From Marthasterias glacialis (taxonomy: Eukaryota > Echinodermata > Asteroidea > Forcipulatida > Asteriidae), in NCBI GenBank assembly GCA_911728455.2, contig OU452234.1, forward strand, positions 6,276,549 to 6,340,548: 64,000 nt of DNA. The letters are read 5' to 3'. Made by a program: the position numbers and the translations under genes. Below are positions 39,306-48,620 of the stretch, piece by piece; position 1 is the first letter of the stretch; each line of letters starts with the position of its first letter. The notes beneath the pieces were generated by a model. That model did not search any database and was not told where the DNA came from. It worked only from the letters and a program-made list of their open reading frames with translations.

Positions 39306-40557
39306 ATGATTACAATGTATTTCACAACTACCAAGACAGTTTCTTTTTACACCCGAGGTAACTCAACGTTGATTTGATATATCCTTGATTGTAATTCTTG
39401 ACATTTCGGTTTACCGAACAAAATATCTTCCCGTTATGAAGATTATCCCATAAAAAAGTCACATATAATCTATTTCAAACTTTCCTGCACTGGCTTTCTG
39501 ATCGAGAGTAAATTTCTCACAAAACTTTGTCTTAACTTATAAGTGGCTCTCACTGGCTCGGCCCGTGAAAACATGAATGGTATAAGGCTAATCATATTTG
39601 TATCATACCTTATTGTTAATATTGTATCATACCCTAGGGTTAAAAAAAGGTCATGGCACTTTGTTGGACCATGGAGGAAATTGGAACAGTGGGGGAAAGG
39701 AAAAGTTTGGGGAACACCGTTCATCACTTCGCCAACTCAAGTCTGTCCAGCACATCACCAGTCTCATCACCCCAACCCTTTATGTAACTTAACGAAAAGG
39801 CTATCTTGCAGCGTATTATATGCAAGTTGAAACTTTGATTTGGCAAGTTGTCTATCTCACAATTTTGCTTGTACGGTTGCGGTTCATATTTTTCAATTCA
39901 AATTTTATCACAAAAACTTAATTGAAATAGAAAAGCACGACGCGTTTAAGTTTGGTAAGCACCCTATTCTATATTGCTCAGTTTGAACACCGTATATTAT
40001 TACTTGTCCTACACTGTCGACGTCACTATTACAATGGCGACAGTGTAAGAATATTACTATGACAAAAATAAATCAAAGATATACGCTGGTCCTTTTTACA
40101 CGAATACATCCAAATTGTTGACCTGTTTATTAGTAGTACCAGCAGGATAATAAAATGAGAACGACGTTTGTTCACATACGAGGTGTTTTCCCATGGCGTT
40201 GGGAAAGATTTTGGAGGATTTTGCCTGACTTTAATTGCCCAATTCATTTTGCTACCGTCTTCTGATCTGACAACCATGATTTTAAATAATGGACCCATCC
40301 TGTGTGTTGTTTAAAACGTATTCATGTTGTTGTTTAACGTTGTTAGTTCAAACCAAATATACCCTTCTTCGGAATGATTCTATCAAAGGAAAAAAACACA
40401 TTATGGTTTCTGATCGAAACGTGGTACATTGTTTAATAATGGTGTTGTCAAGATAATTTGTGGCTATGGCTACACGTCTACTTCTACGTCTGGGTCGCCG
40501 TGTCATCATGATTGTATTGAATTAGTTCATGAAGTCCTTTGCAACACCATTAGCAAC

Positions 40558-40605
40558 AGTCTTAGCCGTAGCCGTAGCTGTAGCCGTAGCCGTAGCCAAA
40601 GCTGT
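40558..40605. repeat. AGCCGT hexamer microsatellite
   Basis: About seven units of AGCCGT with one AGCTGT and a final AGCCAA. Confidence 0.85.
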
Positions 40606-40612
40606 CAATTTG

Positions 40613-40768
40613 GATACGGTGTGGAAGGAGATTCTGTCCGGCAGGAGATTCTGTCCGACCATACGGCGAATCGTGTACTAACTCCTGATAGCGCCCTCTT
40701 TAGACCCACGTGAATTTACCGTATGGTGGACACATTACGGGACAGAATATGTTATGACACCGGCCTTA
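40613..40768. mobile_element. MITE family K
   Basis: ATACGGTGTGGAAGGAGATT, GTCCGGCAGGAGATTCTGTC, GATAGCGCCCTC, CCGTATGGTGGACACATTAC, ACAGAATATGTTATGACACC and GGC. A second copy at 54278-54454 lies inside a family L element. This copy stops right before the SLC16 ghost exon. Confidence 0.8.
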
Positions 40769-40787
40769 CTTTGTATTTTCTTCTTTA

Positions 40788-40930
40788 GACGCCCTCTGCG
40801 ATGTCATAGGCAGTAACTCATCTCTCCTCTTTCAATCTTTGCAGGGTTATATTTCCTTGTATTTCTAGCCTTGTTCTTGGCGCCAGTTCTGAAGAGGATT
40901 GAACCTGGTGTTTCAAGGAAGAAAATATAA
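40788..40930 (+). pseudogene. Ghost of the SLC16 terminal exon, frameshifted
   Basis: Aligns base by base with the real last exon at 52402-52553. Shared strings include CGCCCTCT, ATCTTTGCAGGGTT, TATTTCCTTG, GCCTTGTTCTTGGCGCCAGT and AGGATTGAACCTGG. The middle reads FLVFLALFLAPVL, KRIEPGV, versus FLAFVALFLAPVL, RRIEPGV in the gene. An acceptor-like TTCTTCTTTAG precedes it, as in the gene. An indel before the AGL/AGF codons and another after PGV break the frame. No other SLC16 exon was recognised within 2.5 kb upstream. This fits a DNA-level duplicate, now decayed, or the last relic of a tandem paralogue. Confidence 0.85.
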
Positions 40931-40984
40931 ACAAATTTTCGAGTAGGCCTACAGGATTGGTATTCATCTACACAAAAGTTATTA

Positions 40985-41155
40985 GTATCAGTCTGAAAGC
41001 TTATTGATTATGAAGTTCATACCGGTACCAATCTTCCGTAAAAATATATATGTCTTTAAATACTGTCAAAGGTGAGAAAATAGAATCTGAAGACCCGATT
41101 TTAATTTCGGTTGTAACAGAAGAAATTAAGGACAATATGTTTACTATGTTATATT
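40985..41155. repeat. Repeat family E fragment
   Basis: AGTATCAGTCTGAAAGC, GAGAAAATAGAATCTGAAG and TTTTAATTTCGGTTGTAACA match the 27420-27560 part of family E in inverted orientation. Confidence 0.6.
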
Positions 41156-41342
41156 ATAACACACCTCTCCCTGGTTCTTTATCCTGATTGGCTGAAACAC
41201 GGTTGCGTGGGGTGAACTAATATAGCCTAGTGCATGAAATCCGCACCACACGCGCTTCATTTGGCGGCGTCTGCGGATCGATAAGAATCTCCGGCCAAAA
41301 AACCGCGATTTCCTATTTTAACTGACATTTTGGACTGAGGTG

Positions 41343-41540
41343 TGTTATAAAACACATATGGACTGGCATTATTCGGGCAATAGTGCACGTCTATGAACCC
41401 CTCGGGCCTATGAGTGACCAGGAGAGGGATCCTATTTCCTATTTCCTAAATATGACCCTCTCCTGGTCACTCACAGGCCCTCGGGTTGCATAGACGTGCA
41501 CTATTTCCCTCGTTGCCAGTTCATATGTGTATACTATAAC
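41343..41540. mobile_element. Foldback element, about 85-bp arms
   Basis: Left arm ACACATATGGACTGGCA, AATAGTGCACGTCTATG, CCTCGGGCCTATGAGTGACC, AGGAGAGGG. Right arm CCCTCTCCTGGTCACTCACA, GGCCCTCGGG, CATAGACGTGCACTATT, TGCCAGTTCATATGTGT. The spacer is about 20-25 bases. Confidence 0.85.
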
Positions 41541-42108
41541 AGTTTCGATTCTAGCAATGCAGAGATCGAGGAGTGGTCGAAGGGGGAAGATCAAGTCAGG
41601 AAACTTGAGTATAAGGGGTAAGCACTAACAAGTCCTTAGAAGCCCTCTGCCAGTCGCGACTAATCCAGATTCGGACCGTTTGTTATCGCTTCTCTCTCGC
41701 ACTGCGCCCTCTCGTGCTCTCGTGTGTACAAGTTATGCACATGACCGAAAAACAAACGTCCAGATCATTATATTCGAGACAGGTATTTTATGTGTGAGCT
41801 ACAACTGCTCTGGAGTACAACACTAAAACAGTCCAGGCAGTGGACTATACTCACAACCAATTGGAGTTCCGTAATTCCCCTCTACCCAGGCGCCCCTCAT
41901 CCAATCTAGGAATGTTGCCTGGCTTCGGTTCCTAACGCTCAAATCAATCAAAACCAAATCTGAACCTTAATAGATTACTGAAGCCCGCCAGGAACAAGGG
42001 CAGTGGTGTAAACTACTTGCATATGAAGGAACGACGTGGTCACTATATATTTTAAACTACATTAATAAATACTTTTGATTTTTCGATTTGAAATAGTGCG
42101 AGAAGTAT

Positions 42109-42509
42109 GGGCCCCGTTTGTCCATCACTAACTGTTTAGAGCATTTTGACACTTTTTATAACATGGTTTATAACCATTAGATGTAATTCTTTTTATGGTT
42201 TACATATCAGTAAATTCATGTTCTGTGCTTTTATAATCAATGATTTTGACGTAACATCTGTATAATTTTATGGTTTACAAACCATGAACAAGCAATATAT
42301 ATTTTGTTTCAATTCAGAAACCATGAAAAAATGAATCATAAAACATAAATGGTTTATAAACCATAGACATAACGTCAAAATTTGACAGGATGTAAACCAT
42401 AACAAGAATTTTGACAACACTTTCTATGGTTTACCTCTCATTGTTTAAAACCATGGTAAAAATTTCAAAAATGTGCTGAACAATTAATTGACAAACGGCG
42501 CCCAATAAA
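42109..42509. mobile_element. MITE with GGGCSCCGTTTGTC ends (about 400 bp)
   Basis: GGGCCCCGTTTGTCCATCAC with AGAGCATTTTGACA is mirrored by TGTGCTGAACAATTAATTGA and CAAACGGCGCCC. The interior has many ATGGTTTATAAACCAT-like palindromes. Confidence 0.8.
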
Positions 42510-42559
42510 GAAGAACGAGTGGTGGGGTAAGTCTGTATTTTTCAGCCAGTGTAATATCT

Positions 42560-43100
42560 TTATGACGCATGTTGCAATGTCATCGGTCACTAACCGTGAC
42601 CGATGACGTTTCATAGAGGGCGCACAGCCGTTTTCCTACAGCAAACTTAATACGGCCGTTTTTGACCCCAGTGAGGGCGCCGCTTGTACATATCTCTACA
42701 GGACTCATGACGTCAGACGCATCGTCTAGTAGTTCGAACAGCAAAGAGCAAGTTTGATCAAGGACCAATGGTTAACTAGTGGTTGGTTAGTGACGTACGT
42801 AGTGCATGCGCACTGAAGTTGAAGTGCGAACGACTCTAGTCATGTCACGTCAACGCGACCATTAAAAAACGCTGAAATCAACGTTCACTTTTCTGACAAC
42901 TGGTCCCCTCTGCGCTGCTTATGAAACGGCTATTGGTAACCAGCGATGCGACCAACCTCGATAGGCTGGTTGCAAATAGTCGACTGGACTAGTCCTACCA
43001 TCATTGACTAGCGTGAGTTCGATCAGAGTTAGTCGAACTATGGGACTCATGACGTCAGACGCATGGTCTAGTAGTTCGAAAACCCTTTCCCCCCGGGATA
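42560..43100. repeat. Direct repeat pair with a short perfect palindrome
   Basis: GGACTCATGACGTCAGACGC is found at 42701 and again at 43042, each followed by AT(C/G)GTCTAGTAGTTCGAA. CATCGGTCACTAACCGTGACCGATG is a palindrome at about 42580-42604. Confidence 0.75.
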
Positions 43101-43348
43101 CGGTACACTTTGAGAAAGAATGAACCATGTTTGGATAATACATGGTTGGCGCCGTACCCAAGGCTTAAAAGCTTGGACGACACGCTTGATATCAAATCAA
43201 TTCATAGTTGTGATGATCAATGAATGAGAACATTTGCTGTTTGATTGCTTTAGTACGCTCCACTATCTGTTTGGTGACGGCGGTGTAATAAAAATCGTCA
43301 ACAAGGCACAGAGCACAACATACTGTTCGAAACGTTGAGTTTACCACC

Positions 43349-43388
43349 GGCTCTTCTCAGAGCCACCACCTCCACAAAAGAGAGAGAT
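43349..43388 (+). ncRNA. Histone-type mRNA 3' stem-loop with purine-rich downstream element (orphan)
   Basis: GGCTCT-TCTC-AGAGCC forms a perfect 6-bp stem with a 4-base loop at 43349-43364, followed by ACCAC. Ten bases further on is CAAAAGAGAGAGA (43375-43387), the position and composition of a histone downstream element that pairs with U7 snRNA. Replication-dependent histone genes end this way (GGCYCTTTTCAGRGCC, ACCA). The loop has TCTC where TTTC is usual. No histone coding sequence was found in the several hundred bases upstream in any frame, so this may be a relic of a histone gene or of a retrocopied 3' end. Confidence 0.55.
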
Positions 43389-43426
43389 ACATGGTGTCAC
43401 GGCAAATGTTTCCGTATTGATGATCA

Positions 43427-43582
43427 TTGCTCACTGCTGTTGCACGTGCTTCGCAGCATCGTTTTCAAAATAATCGGTACCCGCTCGTTGTTCAAACGAG
43501 GCAAGTTCGTGTAGCGGCAGACAAGGCTGCTGTCTATGTGGAATCGTCCACGTTTTGCAGGTTTTCAAAGAATTTTCAGAGC
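43427..43582 (+). other. CpG-containing open stretch ending in a splice-donor-like site
   Basis: Plus frame with VARASQHRF and QVRVAADKAAVYVE. Ends TTTTCAGAGC|GTGAGTG at 43582. CpG is more frequent here than in the flanks. Could be a 5' exon of the SLC16 gene or chance. Confidence 0.2.
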
Positions 43583-44104
43583 GTGAGTGAACGATTTTCC
43601 GTGTCTATTTTGTGTTTATTGTGAACAAAATTTAAATGACAAGGATCTATTTGTAAGTTATATAAACAATATGGAATGCATTTCGTTCGGGCATTGTCGC
43701 TGAATACCACTCGATGAAATCTGGCTTTTCCATTTTACTCGACTTGTATCGCTTCGCCAAGTGCTGAAATGAAATAATGCAGATTTTACTTGCATTTTTA
43801 CCCAAACTTACTCTTTTACAGGAATTGCACGGTACGTTTACTTTAGTATAGGGGGTTAAGTAAATAAATAAGCATGGACCTATTGTATTGTATTGTATTT
43901 AAATCAATATTACCAACAAAAAAAATGGAAAAAAAAAAGAAATTCCCGACCTACCGACCCTATTTTGAAATGGCATGTAAGCGGAAACAGAATTTTTTTT
44001 TTGTTGGCCTTATGTAGAAGAGCTGTCGCGCATGGACCCTTAGCGCATGTTTGACAATGGTAAAATTTTGATCTCGTATAATAGGGCCGGGGAAAACAGC
44101 ATAG

Positions 44105-44455
44105 CTTAAAATAATAGCAAGCAATGAGAGACCTTAGACCCCATTAGAGCATGGATTTAGTGATGGAGGATGCGTGCATCCAAGTATATACAGTATGACT
44201 CAACCTGGGTAAGTATAATTTTTTGGTCTTTCGTCAGGTTTCAAACCATATTCCTTTCATAAGAAACTTGTGGAATGATGTAACATTATCAGTGTGAGTC
44301 TGCTTTATTGCTTCACTGAACTGTTTCATATCCATCGTAAACGTTCCAGATAAAACTGATACCGATATTTTAATTTAATGTTTACTTTGAGAGACCTTAG
44401 CATGGATTTAGTGATGGAGGATGCGTGCACCCAAGTACATGCAGTATGACTCCAT
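44105..44455. repeat. Direct duplication, about 275-bp offset
   Basis: GCATGGATTTAGTGATGGAG followed by GATGCGTGCA(T/C)CCAAGTA and CAGTATGACTC is present at 44149-44200 and 44401-44452, each preceded by GAGAGACCTTAG. Confidence 0.8.
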
Positions 44456-44459
44456 GTAT

Positions 44460-46080
44460 CCTATAATTTTATAGGCCTGTGCCCGCGTGCCATATTAATG
44501 TTTACTGTAAGCTTCATATACGACTTCCCTGCCATGGCTGTAGTGTATACCAAGTGTCATTGCTATATATCACAAGAATAACCTTTACATTGGGAGTTTA
44601 CGCTGGTGATAGGTCTGCACGGCAACCATTGTGTGTGGGTCAACTGGTAGTGCACTATCGACATTGCTTTTTTGTGGTGCTTTTTTTTACGGATCTCCAT
44701 AGGTGCGATCCTTCTTTACGAGGGTCGAGTTAAAGCCTTCCAATAAAGCACAAGTTCGTGGAAACTAATTTGTAATAAAAAAAAACATGTAATAGCTCGA
44801 TGTGTTGAAACACTATAAAATTTATGTATTACTACTGTAAGACGTTATGCTCGATTATTTATGTTTTCTATATTTGTTTATTTTGTTTTCCTGCATTCCA
44901 AGGTCAAAAATAGTAATATTTGTTGATAATTTCACTGTGGGAAAAGGGGGGTCCTCTCGATATTCGGAAGATACCTTATTTAGTCATACCCCCCCCCAAT
45001 AAAAGAAATATAATTATCCCACCGACCTATTATTCCGACACCCCCTGTATTAACCTTATGATCTATCATATACATTTTTGCTTGTTAATTAGAAATATCG
45101 ATGCTTGTTACTTCTCAGATCTCGACTTGGATATAGTCTCCAGACATGACCCACATTTGTTATTATATCACCTTTGATCCATACCTCCCCCTGCCGCTCA
45201 TTGCTTATGTGGACTCTGTCTCACCTCTGGTTTTTCTCCAGCTTCACTGTTACTAGAGCGCTGCTTTACCCAACAAGTAGTTCCTTGTGACTTGCAACCC
45301 TTGTATGCTGGGTAACGTTGCGCTTTTGTTTGGTAATAAAGTTTTTCCGGTCAATTTCAGCGAAAATTAATCCAGTTGCATGAAATAACGCATTCAAATT
45401 CGCGCTTGTTTTCCTAATTCATTCAAACTATAGGTTTCTTTTAATGAGCAATTTCAGTCAATTTCGTTTTCGTGCACATGATTTCGTTCTTCTCATTCAG
45501 GTTCGTTTCAGAAATTCTATTTCATTCATAGACATTCAAGAATCAAGTCTACATTTTCACAGTTTCTCAATTGAATTTGCTATATACGACTCATGAAATG
45601 GTCTACCTCGTGCCATTGGCTTTTACGAGATTGATTAATCTTTGCAACCAATTTTGAATAATTTTATTTGACCAGTGAATGCTAACCATTAAAATTTAAT
45701 TGCTCCTTTTGACTGTTGAATGTTGATGCGACGGAGTATTAATTCATTTCCAAGCGACATTATATGAGCTGGGTGTTTAATTGACTGAATTTTTGTTGAA
45801 ATTGGCCGGAAAATCCTATATTACTTGTTCAAATAAACGTCCGGCTCATTCAACCTTTTTTGAAAACAACACCGTTGCACCAGCACTCAAAACGAGTCAA
45901 AATGAGTAATTCAATTTCAACAGTTTAGCAGCACGTCAAATCAGGTCATTCAAATCCATTTAGGTCACAAAGGTCATTCAATTTCGCAAAAACGAGGGTG
46001 GTAGAAATTCAACTGAAGAATTGTGAAGTGTAGTCTTGAATGGCTAACAATGAACTTAAACAGGATGACGAAATAGCAGC
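44460..46080. other. Intergenic; TTCATTCA-rich, no gene
   Basis: From 45380 to 46000 there are many CATTCAA, TTCATTCA and TCAATTTCG words with no clear period. No exon recognised. Confidence 0.45.
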
Positions 46081-46187
46081 TAAAAAGAAACTCTAGTTTG
46101 GAAGAATGAGGGAAACATGCGTGAATTTGAATGCGTCAATGCAACTGAATTTATTTTTGCTAGAGTCTATATAACCCAATTCTTGGT

Positions 46188-46530
46188 GTGCTCGGAAGAA
46201 GGTCGTAAGGCTGTGCGACCTTTTTCCGGGCACACAAATTACAACATTTTGCCCAAGCAGAAGGTCACAAGCATTAGCATGGCTCTTTAAAAAAAAAAGT
46301 AGGGCATATACCGGTAACGGTTTTGTAGGCCTATGTTTGTTGTTAGAATTACACACAAGACATGTTTTCCCATTCCTATGCGGAGTTCAACTTTCCTGAA
46401 TGACTTACAAATAGCAGAAAACGACCAAACTGTCACACTCAGTTTTCTCGAAATACGCTTTTGGACAGTAATTGCTTACGACCTTCTTGCCGGTCACACT
46501 TTCATTACGTCCTTCTTCTGGGCACACGAC
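46188..46530. mobile_element. MITE family G, second copy
   Basis: GTGTGCTCGGAAGAAGG at the left is mirrored by CCTTCTTCTGGGCACAC at the right. The interior (AAGCAGAAGGTCACAAGCAT, TTTTCCCATTCCTATGCGGA, TGAATGACTTACAAAT) parallels 16443-16720 but lacks the nested family H element. Confidence 0.8.
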
Positions 46531-46599
46531 GAAGTGTTCATAGAGATCCACATGCTGCGTAAAACAACTTTCATAGAAATATTACTGTCTGAAATATTG

Positions 46600-46870
46600 T
46601 CAAAGTCGAGATTATATAACTTGAAGACCTCGATTTAAATTTCGGTTGTAACAATCGAAATTAAGGACAACGTGTTTACACGCTGAAAAGTGTGCACGGG
46701 TTTTCACTATTTTCTCCTGACTCGGACGACGGATTGAGCCCAAATTTTCACAGGTTTGTTTTTTCATATATATATTGAATCACACGAAGTAAGAACACAG
46801 CACTAGCACCTAGTATCAGCTTTACCGATCCTTTACTTGACCTTTAACACTATGTGCCCGGATAGATCAA
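46600..46870. repeat. Repeat family E
   Basis: AAATTTCGGTTGTAACAATC, GGATTGAGCCCAAATTTTCA and ATCAGCTTTACCGATCC match 27060-27460 and the complement of 52695-52835. Confidence 0.65.
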
Positions 46871-47337
46871 ATTGAAGTAATGACTTTATGGTACGGAACT
46901 CTCACAGCACGCATGGTTCCCATTAGCTTATGTGGCTTGTGTACTTCATCAACATTATCAGATATCCTGAATCATTTATGTGCAATAAAGTTTGTAAGCA
47001 ATAATCTGTTCACTGTATAAAAACTCTACTACGTCTGAACATGGGCCAGCAACCTCTAAATAATCGTATCAGCTGTTATAATAAGCCTATGATTGCACAT
47101 CGGGTTCAAAAAATTCACGTCAAATGCCTTTATATATACAATAATTATTTTCAAATAAGAGATAACGACGTGACTCTGCGTTTTATTTGAGCTCGAACAG
47201 TCAGAGCTCCTCACTGTCGTACAGCTCCCATAATGGGTTCCTTTTTTGTTTACATTCAAATAAATGTAAACAAATGAAGCGTGGAATGAAACAGGCCTAT
47301 GATAGGGTCGCTTGCTGTACCGGTACATGACATGCGC

Positions 47338-47519
47338 CCAATTCCATAGAACTGCTTAAGCCGCACAAAAAGGACAACACAATTGTGCTTATACCAGAAT
47401 AAGGTTACCGGGGCCAAAAATACCTTTCCCCGTGTACAATTTGTGGCAGATATCCTGCTTATTTTTGCTTGGTAGACATTTTCTATAAGCAATATTTGCT
47501 CTATGAAATCGGGCCCAGC
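47338..47519. mobile_element. MITE, family M1
   Basis: GCCCAATTCCATAGAACTGC with TTAAGC is mirrored by TTGCTCTATGAAATCGGGCC. AATAAGGTTACCGGGGCC inside. Confidence 0.8.
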
Positions 47520-47746
47520 TGTATTCAATGCTTGCTGCATGTTTTATTGTACTGAATACTCTTGGTCTCGACAAATATTGGATCTTACGGCCCAAGAAAA
47601 AATATATATTATATGTCAACAAACACACTATAGGCTCCGCCCTTTGTTGGTTTTGCTGTTTGAATTCCAATTGTTCATTCTTACAATATTGATGCGCTTG
47701 AATTTTGAATTATATTATGATATGCGCAGCGGTTAGTTTTTTACCA

Positions 47747-47943
47747 CATTAGGGCACAGAGCTGCTTAAGCTCACACACAAAAGCTGAGCACAACAAAAA
47801 GTATATGCTTACCAACAAGATAAGGTTACCAGCCAAACTACCAAGTCACCTGTACAATCTGTGACTGGTACCCTGCTCATTTCTGCTGAGCGGGAAATCC
47901 TTAAGCAATCTCTTCTACTTAAGCAGCTCTTTGAAATTGGGCC
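47747..47943. mobile_element. MITE, family M1
   Basis: GGGCACAGAGCTGCTTAAGC is mirrored by TTAAGCAGCTCTTTGAAATT and GGGCCC. GATAAGGTTACCAGCC inside. Confidence 0.8.
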
Positions 47944-48409
47944 CTGGCCTGGTGGGTAATAAATACACAAACTCACACACATCATAGGAACAAGTCCTCA
48001 GGTTACCACTTGTGCTACTTGTTACAACTACTCATGTAATCTCAAGTACTTGTCAGTATGAACAATAAAACAAAAGAACACTTCCAGAGGTTTGTCCCCC
48101 CCCCCCAATATTATGTCAGACTGTATGGTAAACAAATTGAATTCTCAACTCAATGTATATTGTCACGCGCAGCGGACTGTTGGAATCTAACATCAACCGA
48201 CCAATCTGGACGCTTTGCTGTTACCCCCATCATATTCAGCATGTGGTACGAGAAAAAAATGCACCAAGGGCACGTGCCATAACGATACACCACTGGTCAT
48301 GCATGCAGCCTTAACATATAAACTTTAAATGCTAACAAACTTATATAATTTTCTCAAATCTGTTCAGTTGCCGTGCCTCACCGAAGTCAGTTGGTATTAC
48401 CTGCTCATC

Positions 48410-48620
48410 ATGGCGATTACAGTGAATGGACCTCTAATAGGAGAGTGTGGCCATTGGGGTGTTGCCATCGTATTCGCCTCCTTCACTGTCCATCTCCTGG
48501 CCATGGTTGTGACACGCTGCGCTGGGGTGCTTTTCTTAAGCTTTCAGAATGAGTTTCAGATTACAACTGCACAGACAGGCGCCATCTTTAGCATCATGTC
48601 GTCATCTTCATATGTAGGAA
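48410..48620 (+). CDS. SLC16-like: SLC16 coding exon 1
   Basis: Start MAITVNGPLIGECGHWGVAI. Encodes TM1 and most of TM2 (TTAQTGAIFSIMSSSSYVG). The donor chosen is GGAA|GTATGA, because only this site keeps phase 1 with the next exon. A nearby TAT|GTAGGA is in phase 0 and was rejected. Exon sequence begins at 48368 if the upstream acceptor is real. Confidence 0.85.

Noticed and set aside
42900..43345. Histone coding gene upstream of the stem-loop
   Set aside because: All frames were read for H1, H2A, H2B, H3 and H4 C-terminal motifs and none was found.
48611..48618. Alternative SLC16 exon 1 donor at TAT|GTAGGA
   Set aside because: It would leave phase 0, but exon 2 needs phase 1. The donor six bases further on satisfies the frame and the motif YVG.
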